From Falsirhodobacter halotolerans (GTDB lineage: Bacteria; Pseudomonadota; Alphaproteobacteria; Rhodobacterales; Rhodobacteraceae), in assembly GCF_022899245.1 (NCBI RefSeq), contig NZ_JALJAZ010000001.1:724501-788500 (forward strand): a stretch of 64,000 nt of DNA, read 5' to 3'. A program made the position numbers and the translations under genes. This document shows, one piece after another, positions 9,242-17,494 of the stretch. Each line of letters begins with the position of its first letter. The first letter of the stretch is position 1. Under the pieces are notes generated by a model, which was not told where the DNA came from, did not search any database, and saw nothing but the letters and a program-made list of their open reading frames with translations.

Positions 9242-10591
9242 ATGAAAACCTTCCTTCGCATCATCGGCGTGCTGGTCGTTCTGGGCCTGATCGCGCTTCT
9301 GGCCTTCATCTTCGTGCCGGTGCAGCGCACGGGCCCGGTCGCGGCGTTGCCCGACGACTGGCAGCCCGAGCCGGGGCAGGGGGCCTATGCCGCCACCGCG
9401 TCGGACTGCGTGGCCTGCCACACCTCTGACGACGGCGCGGATTATGCCGGTGGCCGCGCGATTCAAAGCCCGATGGGCACGATCTGGTCCACGAACATCA
9501 CGCCGGACCCGGAAACGGGCATCGGCAACTGGTCGCTCGATGATTTTCGCGCGGCACTTTATGACGGTGTGACGCCGAACGGCACGCATCTCTATCCCGC
9601 GATGCCCTATGAGAACTATCGCAAGCTGACCGAAGAAGACGTGCGGGCGATGTACGACTACTTCATGAACGAGGTGGAGCCGGTCCGGAACGAGGTGGAG
9701 GCGACGTCGCTGTCCTTCCCGTTCAACATGCGCTTCGGCATCCGGGCGTGGAACTGGCTGGCCCTGCGCCACGACGCGGGCTTCACCGCGGCGGAGGTGA
9801 ACGAGGTCCAGGATCGTGGCCAGTATCTGGTCGAAGGCCCGGGTCACTGCGCCGCCTGCCACAGCCCGCGCAACACGTTCATGGCGCAGGACGGCATTTC
9901 GGTCGGGGATGAGAACTTCCTTGCCGGCGGCGAGATCGACGGCTGGCTGGCCCCGTCGCTGCGCGGCGAAGGTTCGGCCCCGCACGCCTGGTCGATTGAG
10001 GAAATGGCCCTCTATCTGTCCACCGGCCGCAATGCCGTCTCCACCGCCAACGGAGAGATGGGGCTGGTCGTGCAACACTCGCTCCAATATCTGACCGATG
10101 AGGACAACATCGCCATCGCCGCCTTCCTGAAAGGAATGGACGGGGCCGAGGTCGAGGTGCCGGAAACCTTCGCCACCGACTATCCCCTGTCGCTTGAGGA
10201 GGATACGGACGCGCCGGTAACGGAAACGCAAACGATGCTGACCGAGGCGACGGACCTGTCCGAAGGCGCGCGGCTCTATCTCGACAACTGTTCCGCCTGT
10301 CACTTCGTCACGGGTCGCGGCGCACCGGAGATCTTCCCCGCGCTGGCGAACAACAGCCTTGTGACGGCGGATCAGACCATGCCGCTCGTGTCGATCATCC
10401 TGCACGGGGCCGAGGTCGAGGGCACGGAAAAACGCCCGATGCGCTTGGTCATGCAAGGCTATGAGGACCGTCTGAACGATGAGGAAGTGGCCGAGCTTGC
10501 CACCTTCCTGCGGCAGGCCTGGGGCAACGACGCCCCGCCCGTATCGGCGGCGGACGTTGCCAAGGTGCGGGAAGAGGGCGCGGCCCACTGA
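9242..10591 (+). CDS. triheme cytochrome c subunit of alcohol/gluconate dehydrogenase
   Basis: Membrane-anchored cytochrome of 449 residues with an N-terminal hydrophobic helix (about residues 5-26) and three heme c sites: C56VACH, C203AACH and C350SACH. This is the three-domain cytochrome that transfers electrons from FAD-gluconate or alcohol dehydrogenases to ubiquinone. It lies 14 bases downstream of the flavoprotein gene with a GGGGAG ribosome site, and completes the gamma-alpha-cytochrome operon. A strong terminator follows directly. Confidence 0.93.
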   Translation: MKTFLRIIGVLVVLGLIALLAFIFVPVQRTGPVAALPDDWQPEPGQGAYAATASDCVACHTSDDGADYAGGRAIQSPMGTIWSTNITPDPETGIGNWSLDDFRAALYDGVTPNGTHLYPAMPYENYRKLTEEDVRAMYDYFMNEVEPVRNEVEATSLSFPFNMRFGIRAWNWLALRHDAGFTAAEVNEVQDRGQYLVEGPGHCAACHSPRNTFMAQDGISVGDENFLAGGEIDGWLAPSLRGEGSAPHAWSIEEMALYLSTGRNAVSTANGEMGLVVQHSLQYLTDEDNIAIAAFLKGMDGAEVEVPETFATDYPLSLEEDTDAPVTETQTMLTEATDLSEGARLYLDNCSACHFVTGRGAPEIFPALANNSLVTADQTMPLVSIILHGAEVEGTEKRPMRLVMQGYEDRLNDEEVAELATFLRQAWGNDAPPVSAADVAKVREEGAAH

Positions 10592-10596
10592 ACAGG

Positions 10597-10622
10597 AAAG
10601 GCGGCCCCCGGGCCGCCTTTTT
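10597..10622 (+). terminator. rho-independent terminator of the gluconate dehydrogenase operon
   Basis: Perfect 8-bp GC stem GGCGGCCC/GGGCCGCC (10600-10617) followed by five T and preceded by AAA. It sits between convergent operons and ends at the thiX stop codon, so it may also stop the thiamin operon from the other side. Confidence 0.88.
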
Positions 10623-11335
10623 CATATGCGCGCGATCCGGTCGGCCAGCGCCCCGATCGCCGCGCGGAATGTCAGCGACAGCGCAACCGTCACGGCCAGG
10701 GCCGCGAACAGAAGGTCGGTCTTCATCCGGGCGTTGGAGGCGATCATCATGGCCCCCAGCCCCTGCGACCCGCCCACCCATTCGCCGATGATCGCGCCCA
10801 CGGGCGCATAGACCGCCGCCATCCGCAGCCCCGTCGCCAGCGCGGGCCGGGCCGAGGGCAGGCGCACCGCCACGAAGGTCTGACGGTGGGACGCCCCGAA
10901 ACTCTCCATCACCTTCAGATGCAGGGGGTCGGGCCGCATCAGCCCGTCGAACCAGCTTGCCGCGACGGGAAACAGCACGGTCAGCGCCACGACCGCGATC
11001 TTGGGGGCCATGCCGAAGCCCAGCCACAGGGTCAGGAGGGGGGCGAGCGCGAAGATCGGGATCGTCTGGCTGAAGGTCAGGACCGGCAGCAATGTCCGCC
11101 GCAGACCCACCGACAGGGCCATGCCGATGGCCAGCGTCATTCCGATCGCGGCGCCAAGGGCAAAGCCTGCGACCACCTCGCTCAGCGTATGAAGCCCGGC
11201 TTCGGCCAACGCCCCCCGTGCGGTCCAAAGCGCGCGGCCCACACGGTCGGGGGCGGGCAGAAGATAGGGGGGAATTTCCCCCAGCCGGATCGCCAGATAC
11301 CAGACCGCCCCCGCGCCGAGCACCAGCCGGATCAC
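10622..11335 (-). CDS. thiX: ABC transporter permease for a thiamin pyrimidine precursor
   Basis: Inner-membrane permease of 237 residues, BPD_transp_1 type, with about six hydrophobic helices. The EAA-loop region is recognisable around VMESFGASHRQTFVAVRLPSARPAL. The GTG start at 11335 overlaps the tenA stop as GTGA. With ThiY it should import an aminopyrimidine (HMP or formylaminopyrimidine). The operon ends here at the terminator, and no ATPase gene (thiZ) is present, which is unusual for this transporter type. Confidence 0.85.
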   Translation of the reverse strand: MIRLVLGAGAVWYLAIRLGEIPPYLLPAPDRVGRALWTARGALAEAGLHTLSEVVAGFALGAAIGMTLAIGMALSVGLRRTLLPVLTFSQTIPIFALAPLLTLWLGFGMAPKIAVVALTVLFPVAASWFDGLMRPDPLHLKVMESFGASHRQTFVAVRLPSARPALATGLRMAAVYAPVGAIIGEWVGGSQGLGAMMIASNARMKTDLLFAALAVTVALSLTFRAAIGALADRIARI

Positions 11336-11994
11336 CCCAGACGCGGCCAGAACCCCGCCTCCAACGTGGTGGCGGTGGCGAAGGTCCGGCCCAGATCGCG
11401 CCAGACCGGCACCGCCGCGGGCGTATCGCCCAGCCGGTCGGTCACCGCGCGATCCAGCAGCGCCGCCATGCTGCGGCACAGGTCCTGATACTCTGCCCCG
11501 CCATAGGCTTCGATCCACGGGGCATAGGCGGGCGCATATCGCCCGGCCATCAGGCGCGCGCCGACTTCGCCATAGCCGAAGATGCAGGGGGCAAGCGCCG
11601 CCAGCAGATCCAGAAACCCGCCGGAATATCCCGCATCCATGACAAAGCGGGTATAGGCCAGTGTCCCCGCGCATTCTTCCGTTGCGATCAGCGCGGCCTC
11701 GGGGATGCCCGCCTTGCCGCACAGATCGACATGAAGCGACAGTTCGGTGTCCATCAGCGCGTGCACCATCCGCGCGCAGGCCCGCATTTCGGCGGGCGAC
11801 CCGGCCTTCGCCACCCCCAGCCCCCACGCGCGGGAGAAATGGATCAGAAAGCGGTAATCCTGCGCCAGATAGTCGTGGAACGTCGCGTGCGGCAGCGATC
11901 CATCGGCCAGGGCGGCCAGAAAGGGCGCGCGGGTATAGGCGTCCCAATCCGCCGCCATGTCCCGCCACAGGGGAAAGGTGCGACCATAGCTCAT
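11332..11994 (-). CDS. tenA: TenA-family aminopyrimidine aminohydrolase
   Basis: Protein of 220 residues of the TenA/thiaminase II family, which hydrolyses aminomethyl-pyrimidine salvage products to HMP. Recognisable segments are FHDYLAQDYRFLIHFSRAWGL near the N terminus, EECAGTLAYTRFVMD holding the family Cys region, and WIEAYGGAEYQ near the end. The start at 11994 overlaps the thiY stop (ATGA). Its place between thiY and thiX supports salvage of imported pyrimidine. Confidence 0.9.
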   Translation of the reverse strand: MSYGRTFPLWRDMAADWDAYTRAPFLAALADGSLPHATFHDYLAQDYRFLIHFSRAWGLGVAKAGSPAEMRACARMVHALMDTELSLHVDLCGKAGIPEAALIATEECAGTLAYTRFVMDAGYSGGFLDLLAALAPCIFGYGEVGARLMAGRYAPAYAPWIEAYGGAEYQDLCRSMAALLDRAVTDRLGDTPAAVPVWRDLGRTFATATTLEAGFWPRLG

Positions 11995-12914
11995 TGCCAG
12001 ACATCCATCGCCAGATCGGCCACGGGGCGGGAGCTGTCCACCAGACCCGCCTCGACCATGAACGTCTCGAACCGGGCATAGCGGCCGTGGTCCAGACCGG
12101 CGGGGCTTTGCGACAGGCGGGGCAGGGTCAGATCCCATGCCGTCCGGTTCAACGGGTCATCCAGATCGGGATGGGCGGCGACGAAGCTGTCCCACGCCTC
12201 ATCCGGGTGGTTGATCGTCCATTGCGCGCCACGTTCCACCGCCGCCATGAACCGTTGCAGCAGGTCGCGGTCGGCGTCGGGACGGGCGAGGTAGATCAGT
12301 TCGTCATAGGGCGGAATCCCCTCCTCCTCCACGAACAGGCAGCGGCCCTCGGCCCCTTCCTGCGCCATCTGGGTCAGTTCGAAGTTCCGGTATCCGCCGA
12401 TGGTCGCATCGACCTGTCCCGACAGAAGCGATCCGGTCAGCGCCCAGCTGACATTCACCATCTCCACCGCGCCCGGATCGGCCCCGGCATGGCGCATCAT
12501 CGCCGTCATCAACGCCGTCTCCATGCCGGGAACGGAGTAGCCGACCTTCCTTCCCTCCAGATCGGCCACCGACTGGACCGGCCCATCCGCCAGCACCGTC
12601 ACGCAATTCAGGGGTGTGGCGACCAGCGTGCCGATGCGCGTGATCGGCAGACCTTCCTGTGTCGCAAGGTGAAGCTGGGGTTGATAGCCGATGCCGATCT
12701 GCGCCTGACCGGAGGCGACCATGCGCGGCGGATCGGAGGGGTCGGCCGGGGCCACGATCTCCACCTCCAGCCCCTGATCGCTGAAGAAGCCCTTTTCGGC
12801 GGCGATGACGATGGGCGCATGATCCGGGTTGACGAACCAGTCGAGGATCAGGGTCACAGGCTCCGCCATCACGGGCGAGGGAAGAAGCAGCAGGGCGGTC
12901 AGAACGTGTTTCAT
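11991..12914 (-). CDS. thiY: pyrimidine precursor ABC transporter substrate-binding protein
   Basis: Periplasmic binding protein of 307 residues of the NMT1/THI5-like type. A short Sec signal peptide ends near VMAEPV. The hallmark LDWFVNPDHAPIVIAAEKGFF follows, as in ThiY proteins that bind formylaminopyrimidine or HMP. The start overlaps the end of thiF. It works with ThiX, and pyrimidine import makes sense because no thiC is present in this operon. Confidence 0.9.
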   Translation of the reverse strand: MKHVLTALLLLPSPVMAEPVTLILDWFVNPDHAPIVIAAEKGFFSDQGLEVEIVAPADPSDPPRMVASGQAQIGIGYQPQLHLATQEGLPITRIGTLVATPLNCVTVLADGPVQSVADLEGRKVGYSVPGMETALMTAMMRHAGADPGAVEMVNVSWALTGSLLSGQVDATIGGYRNFELTQMAQEGAEGRCLFVEEEGIPPYDELIYLARPDADRDLLQRFMAAVERGAQWTINHPDEAWDSFVAAHPDLDDPLNRTAWDLTLPRLSQSPAGLDHGRYARFETFMVEAGLVDSSRPVADLAMDVWQ

Positions 12915-13798
12915 CCGGGGTCTCCATCGGCAAGAAGGGCAATGTCGCCGTCCCAGCGGGCGCGCAGATCGTCCGCCGCCCGCCAGGCCCTGAGGCCGGA
13001 GCGGCAGACGAAGACGGTGCGCTGCCCGGTCCGGGGCGCGGTGGGGGGAAGGTCGGGTTGGCGGACATCCACCACCAGATCGTCGGGGGCCAGATCGGCC
13101 AGCGCCACGAACGGGTGCCAGCCCGCAGGCTCCGGCGCGGTATCGAAGCGGAAGGACGATGGCCGAAGCCCGTCAAAGCGCAGCAGATGCCCCAGCGGCG
13201 ACGGTGTCTGGCCCAGCAGAACCGCCAGCGCCATCTGCGCCTGTGCCGCGCCCAGCATCGCCACCATCGGCCCCATCACCCCCGCCGTTGCGCAGGTGGC
13301 GGCGGTGTCCGGCAGATCGGGGAACACCGCCCGCAGCGAAGGCGCCCCGCCGCAGAACCCGCCGACATAACCCGACATGCCAAGGACCGAGGCCGAGATC
13401 AGCGGCACCGCCCCGCAGCGGTCCGACAGGGTGTAGCTGGCGGCGAAACTGTCGGCGCAATCCAGGACCAGATCGAACCCATCCAAAGGCGTGGCGGGGG
13501 TCAGGCGGTCCACGATCGGGTCCACCCGCACCTCGGGGTTCAGCAGGGCCATCTCCGCCGCCGCAGCCTTGGCCTTGGGATGTCCGATATGGCGGGCATA
13601 GATGGGCTGGCGGTGCAGGTTGCTCTCCTCCACCACATCGGGGTCGATGACGGTGATCCGGCCCACCCCCGCGCCGGTCAGGTATTGCAGGACCGGCACG
13701 CCCAGCCCGCCGGCCCCCACCACCAGCACATGCGCGGCGGCCAGCCGGGCCTGCCCCGCATCCCCAATCACCTGTTTCTGACGGGCATGGCGGCTCAT
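12911..13798 (-). CDS. thiF: ThiS adenylyltransferase with C-terminal rhodanese-like domain
   Basis: E1-like protein of 295 residues that activates the ThiS C terminus with ATP. The nucleotide-binding GAGGLGVPVLQYL follows LVVG, and HRQPIYARHIGHPKA and TCATAGVMGP are ThiF/MoeB signatures, C169 being the candidate acyl-carrier Cys. The two CxxC zinc pairs of E. coli ThiF/MoeB are absent. The last about 60 residues (VVDVRQPD, then VFVC265RSGLRA) form a short rhodanese-like domain with an active-site-like Cys. The start at 13798 overlaps thiE (ATGA). MoeB function is possible, but operon context favours thiazole synthesis. Confidence 0.85.
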   Translation of the reverse strand: MSRHARQKQVIGDAGQARLAAAHVLVVGAGGLGVPVLQYLTGAGVGRITVIDPDVVEESNLHRQPIYARHIGHPKAKAAAAEMALLNPEVRVDPIVDRLTPATPLDGFDLVLDCADSFAASYTLSDRCGAVPLISASVLGMSGYVGGFCGGAPSLRAVFPDLPDTAATCATAGVMGPMVAMLGAAQAQMALAVLLGQTPSPLGHLLRFDGLRPSSFRFDTAPEPAGWHPFVALADLAPDDLVVDVRQPDLPPTAPRTGQRTVFVCRSGLRAWRAADDLRARWDGDIALLADGDPG

Positions 13799-14379
13799 CC
13801 GCACACCCGCAGCCAGTCGCGCATCCGCGCCTCGGGGTCGGGGTTCAGCGTGATGTCGGTCACGGCAGAGGCGACATCCGCGCCCGCCCCGAACGCCTCC
13901 ACCGCGCGGTCGGGGGTCAGGCCTCCAATGGCGATCAGGGGGATGGCGCCGATCTTCGCCTTCCATTCGGTCAGTTTCCCGACGCCCTGCCGTTCCCATT
14001 TCATCTTCTTCAGAATGGTGGGCCAGACGGGGCCAAGCGCGATGTAATCGGGACGGCAGGCCAGGGCGCGGTCCAGTTCGGCCTGATCATGGGTGGAAAT
14101 GCCAAGGCGCAGCCGGTGGCGCAGGGCGGGCAGGTCGGCGGTGTCCAGATCCTCCTGTCCCAGATGGACCCAGTCGCAGTTCAGGTCCAAAGCCAGTTCC
14201 CAATGGTCGTTCACCACAAGGATCGCGCCTGCATCGCGGCACAGGTCGCGGGCGCGGAGGATATCCTCGCGCGGGTCGCGGTCCTTCACGCGCAGTTGGA
14301 CCATCCGCACACCAAGGGGCAGGGCGCGGGCGATCCAGTCGGCATTGTCGAAGATGGGATAGAAGCGGGGCAGGATCAC
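13795..14379 (-). CDS. thiE: thiamine phosphate synthase
   Basis: TIM-barrel enzyme of 194 residues joining HMP-pyrophosphate and thiazole phosphate to thiamin phosphate. Motifs seen are MVQLRVKD at the pyrophosphate end, [21 protein letters not shown], and [22 protein letters not shown] at the C terminus. The loop after ALGPVWPT differs from the E. coli TxTK form, as in many alphaproteobacterial ThiE. It overlaps thiF downstream and thiG upstream by four bases each. Confidence 0.92.
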   Translation of the reverse strand: MILPRFYPIFDNADWIARALPLGVRMVQLRVKDRDPREDILRARDLCRDAGAILVVNDHWELALDLNCDWVHLGQEDLDTADLPALRHRLRLGISTHDQAELDRALACRPDYIALGPVWPTILKKMKWERQGVGKLTEWKAKIGAIPLIAIGGLTPDRAVEAFGAGADVASAVTDITLNPDPEARMRDWLRVCG

Positions 14380-15137
14380 AGGAAGGCCCTTCCGATCAGG
14401 GGGGTGGAGGGGGCGGCCATGTCGCGCGCCTCCATCGGGTCGGCCAGATGGGCGGCGCGGCCCGCCTCGATCGCCAGGGACATCGCCCGCGCCATGGCCG
14501 CCGGATCGCCCGATTTGGCCACGGCGGTGTTCAGAAGGATGGCGTCATACCCCATCTCCATCGCCGCGGCTGCATGGCTGGGCAGGCCGATCCCCGCATC
14601 CACCACCAACGGCACGTCGGGGAAATGGGCGCGCAGGGCCCGCAGGCCGTAAGGGTTGTTCAACCCCCGGCCCGAACCGATGGGTGCCCCCCAGGGCATC
14701 AGAACCTCGCACCCCGCCTCCACCAGCCGTTCGCACAGGATCAGATCCTCGGTGCAATAGGGGAAGACCTGAAAGCCCTCCGCCGTCAGGATCTGCGCCG
14801 CTTCCACCAGGGCGAAGGGGTCGGGTTGCAGGCTGTCGGCATGGCCGATCACCTCCAGCTTGATCCACGGGGTGTCGAACACCTCGCGCGCCATGTGGGC
14901 GGTGGTCACGACCTCGCGCACCGAATGGCATCCGGCGGTGTTGGGCAGGACACGGATGCCAAGGTCGCGGATCAGGTTCCAGAAATCCTGCCCGCCCCCT
15001 GCCTCGCGCCGCAGGGACACGGTGGCAATGCCCGCCTTTGATGCGCGAAACGCATCGGCGAGGATCTTGGGCGAGGGGTATCCGGCCGTGCCCAGCATCA
15101 GCGGGCTGTTCACCTTCGTTCCGTAAAAGACGGGCAT
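14376..15137 (-). CDS. thiG: thiazole synthase
   Basis: TIM-barrel enzyme of 253 residues that forms thiazole phosphate from deoxyxylulose phosphate, dehydroglycine and ThiS thiocarboxylate. Conserved stretches are [34 protein letters not shown] (Schiff-base Lys), [15 protein letters not shown] and [12 protein letters not shown]. The start is two bases after the thiS stop. With ThiO in the operon, dehydroglycine comes from aerobic glycine oxidation rather than ThiH. Confidence 0.96.
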   Translation of the reverse strand: MPVFYGTKVNSPLMLGTAGYPSPKILADAFRASKAGIATVSLRREAGGGQDFWNLIRDLGIRVLPNTAGCHSVREVVTTAHMAREVFDTPWIKLEVIGHADSLQPDPFALVEAAQILTAEGFQVFPYCTEDLILCERLVEAGCEVLMPWGAPIGSGRGLNNPYGLRALRAHFPDVPLVVDAGIGLPSHAAAAMEMGYDAILLNTAVAKSGDPAAMARAMSLAIEAGRAAHLADPMEARDMAAPSTPLIGRAFL

Positions 15138-15139
15138 GA

Positions 15140-15334
15140 TCAGCCCCCCTGCATCGGGGCGAGAACCTCCAGCGCCGCCCCTTCGGTCAGGGGGGTGGTG
15201 GCGCGCAGGCCTTTGGGCACGAAGGCCCCGTTCAGGGCGGTCGCGACCTTGCCGGTGAACCCGGCCTCGCTCAGCGCGCCTTCGACGTTGGTGGCGATCA
15301 GGTCGTGCGGGGTGCCGTTAATCGTGATGTTCAT
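15140..15334 (-). CDS. thiS: sulfur carrier protein ThiS
   Basis: Small ubiquitin-like protein of 64 residues ending in GG, the C terminus that is adenylated by ThiF and converted to thiocarboxylate. [12 protein letters not shown] opens the beta-grasp fold. The start lies inside the 3' end of thiO (17-base overlap), and the stop is two bases before the thiG start. Confidence 0.94.
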   Translation of the reverse strand: MNITINGTPHDLIATNVEGALSEAGFTGKVATALNGAFVPKGLRATTPLTEGAALEVLAPMQGG

Positions 15335-16277
15335 CCATGAACTCCGGTATCGTTCCTTGGGTCAGGTGGTCGGCGGCCATCCGCGCCATGGCGGGGGCCA
15401 GAAGAAAGCCGTGCCGGTGCAGGCCGTTGGCAAACAGCGTGCCGCCGATCCGGCGCAGGCGGGGCAGGTTGTCGGGAAAGGCGGGGCGGGCGTTCGCCCC
15501 CGTCTCGATCACCTCGCCCTCGGCCAGGGCGGGGTGGAGGGCATAGGCGGCGGACAGCATTTCCAGCAGCGCGCGGGCCGTGATGGGGCCGGTGGCCCCC
15601 GATTCCACCATCGTCGCCCCCAGCATGTAGATCCCGTCGCCGCGCGGCACGAGATAGAGCGGGATGCGCGAATGCAGCAGGCGAAGGGGCCGCGTCAGCG
15701 TCACCTCGGGGCAGCGCAGAACCACCATCTCCCCCCGCACGCCGCGCAGGTCGGGCAGGCGGTCGCGGGCGCTGCGGCCCCGGGTGTCCACGATCCGGCC
15801 GTCCAGCGGCGCGTCGAACCGGACCCCCCCTTCGGTCAGCCGCGCCACCAGATGGGAAAGGGCCGTGCGGGGCGACAGATGCGCCTCCCCCTCGAAGAAC
15901 AGCCCCTCGCGGAAACGTCCGGCCAGCGCGGGTTCCAGCGCGGCGATGTCCTCGCCCGTCACGCGGCGATGGTGGGTCGTGCGGCGGGCGAACCGTTCCA
16001 GATCGGCCCGGTCCCGCGCGGGGCTGATCACCAATGTGCCGCGCCGTGTGACGGGCACGCCCGCCGCCGCCCACCAGTCGACAGCCTCCTGGCCCAGACG
16101 AAGGACGGGCTCCTCCGCCGTCTCCCCTTCGCAGAACGGGGCGAGCATTCCGCCCGCATACCATGAACACGCCTCCGGCCCCGGCGGGCGGGCGGCGATC
16201 TGCACGGGCACCCCGCGCGCGCGAAGTTCGGTGGCGATGCACAGGCCCAAGACGCCCGCGCCTTGAACGGTGATCAT
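15318..16277 (-). CDS. thiO: glycine oxidase ThiO
   Basis: FAD-dependent oxidase of 319 residues giving dehydroglycine for thiazole formation. The N-terminal GAGVLGLCIATEL is the FAD-binding motif, ACSWYAGGMLAPFCEGE is typical of ThiO, and the C terminus has GLHRHGFLLAPAMA. The start ATG at 16277 overlaps the thiD stop. Its presence implies oxygen-dependent thiamin synthesis. Confidence 0.92.
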   Translation of the reverse strand: MITVQGAGVLGLCIATELRARGVPVQIAARPPGPEACSWYAGGMLAPFCEGETAEEPVLRLGQEAVDWWAAAGVPVTRRGTLVISPARDRADLERFARRTTHHRRVTGEDIAALEPALAGRFREGLFFEGEAHLSPRTALSHLVARLTEGGVRFDAPLDGRIVDTRGRSARDRLPDLRGVRGEMVVLRCPEVTLTRPLRLLHSRIPLYLVPRGDGIYMLGATMVESGATGPITARALLEMLSAAYALHPALAEGEVIETGANARPAFPDNLPRLRRIGGTLFANGLHRHGFLLAPAMARMAADHLTQGTIPEFMDEHHD

Positions 16278-17065
16278 TGCGGCCCCCCCGAATGAAAGTG
16301 GTGAACCGGACCGTGGCCGTGGCCCAGACCCAGCCCATCGGCGGCGGCGATCGCCCCTTGCAGCCAGCGATGCGCGCGGGTGACCGCCTCCTCCATCGGC
16401 TGCCCGCGGGCCAGCCCGGCGGCGATGGCTGCCGAAAGCGTGCAGCCGGTCCCGTGGGTGTTGCGCGTGGCCTGCCGGGGGGCGGCCAGTCGGTGCACCC
16501 CGTCGCCCACCAGAAGATCGACACAGACCGGCCCCTCGGCATGGCCGCCCTTCATCAGGACGAAGGCCGCGCCCATGGCCCGCAGGGCGCGGGCCTGCTC
16601 CAGCATCGCGGCCTCGGTCCCGGCCAGCGGCAGGCGGGTCAGGCGGGCCGCTTCGGGCAGGTTGGGGGTCAGCACCGTGGCGCGGGGCAGAAGATGGGCA
16701 ACCATCGCGTCCACCGCATCCTCGGGCAACAGAAGATCGCCCGATTTCGCCACCATCACGGGGTCCAGCACCACGGGCCGGTCGGGCAGGGCGGAGGCGA
16801 CGGCGGCGATCGCCGCGGCATCCCCCACCATCCCGATCTTGACCGCGTCGATGCGGATATCCGCCAGCACCGTGCGCATCTGCGCCGCGATCGTCGCGGG
16901 GGCGACCGGATCGACCCGGGTGACCGCGCGCGTGTTCTGCGCGGTGATCGCCGTTATCGCGCTGGTGCCGAAGACCCCGAACGCGGCAAAGGTCTTCAGA
17001 TCCGCCTGAATGCCCGCGCCCCCGCCGCTGTCGGAGCCTGCTATCGTCATCGCCGTGGGGGTCAT
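16274..17065 (-). CDS. thiD: HMP/HMP-phosphate kinase
   Basis: Ribokinase-fold kinase of 263 residues phosphorylating HMP and then HMP phosphate. Features are AGSDSGGGAGIQADLKTF at the N terminus, LDPVMVAKSG, TPNLPEA, and the catalytic anion hole NTHGTGCTLSAA. The ATG at 17065 is preferred to 17074 because GAAGG then sits about nine bases upstream. In-frame codons further 5' fall inside the riboswitch. First gene of the thiamin operon. Confidence 0.93.
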   Translation of the reverse strand: MTPTAMTIAGSDSGGGAGIQADLKTFAAFGVFGTSAITAITAQNTRAVTRVDPVAPATIAAQMRTVLADIRIDAVKIGMVGDAAAIAAVASALPDRPVVLDPVMVAKSGDLLLPEDAVDAMVAHLLPRATVLTPNLPEAARLTRLPLAGTEAAMLEQARALRAMGAAFVLMKGGHAEGPVCVDLLVGDGVHRLAAPRQATRNTHGTGCTLSAAIAAGLARGQPMEEAVTRAHRWLQGAIAAADGLGLGHGHGPVHHFHSGGPQ

Positions 17066-17151
17066 GCCCGCCATCCTTCGTGCCAATGGGCCATGACGAA
17101 CGGGGGTCTGCAACATATGCGGGCGGGATGTCCCCCGCGCGGGTCGCTGCA

Positions 17152-17243
17152 CACTCGTTCCCTCCGCCGGCATGACCCGGATCAGGTTCGATGGGTCGGT
17201 GCATCGCACCTCTCAGCCCCCAGACGGGACGCCCCAACGAGTA
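17152..17243 (-). ncRNA. TPP riboswitch (THI element) upstream of thiD
   Basis: On the minus strand the conserved THI-box elements appear in order: GGGGC, CUGAGAGGUGC, ACCCAUCGAACCUGAUC, CCGGGUCAUGCCGGCG and GGAGGGAACGAGU. Helix P1 is formed by ACTCGTT (17236-17242) and AACGAGU (17153-17159). It lies about 85 bases before the thiD start. Downstream, CCCGCC (17122-17127 on the plus strand as GGCGGG) can pair either with an upstream GCGGG or with GGCGGG over the thiD start, suggesting translational control. Confidence 0.96.
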
Positions 17244-17251
17244 GTCCCTTG

Positions 17252-17280
17252 ACGCTAGCCGCCTGTCGCCGCCGATGCAA
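17252..17280 (-). promoter_or_regulatory. candidate promoter of the thiamin operon
   Basis: Reading the minus strand, TTGCAT (17275-17280) and TAGCGT (17252-17257) are spaced by 17 bases and end about ten bases before riboswitch helix P1. This placement would start transcription at the aptamer. Visual match only. Confidence 0.4.
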
Positions 17281-17494
17281 GCGGGGGTGGGCGAAATAAG
17301 AAGGTTGGTTCACATGCATGTCAGGATTGGGACATTCGTCCATTCAGACGGTATTCGGGCGGGATTGTCCGGGGTGCCTGTCGCCAGCGTGGAATATCGT
17401 TCCCGAACGCGGCGGGGCAGGACCGGCGTCACATCTTGCCACCTGACCCGAAATGCCCAACATGACGCCAAACCCGAACCGTCAGGGGACCGAC

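Noticed and set aside
12911-13798. ThiF gene as molybdopterin MoeB
   Set aside because: It is coupled between thiE and thiY in a TPP-riboswitch operon that contains thiS and thiG, so ThiS activation is the simpler call.
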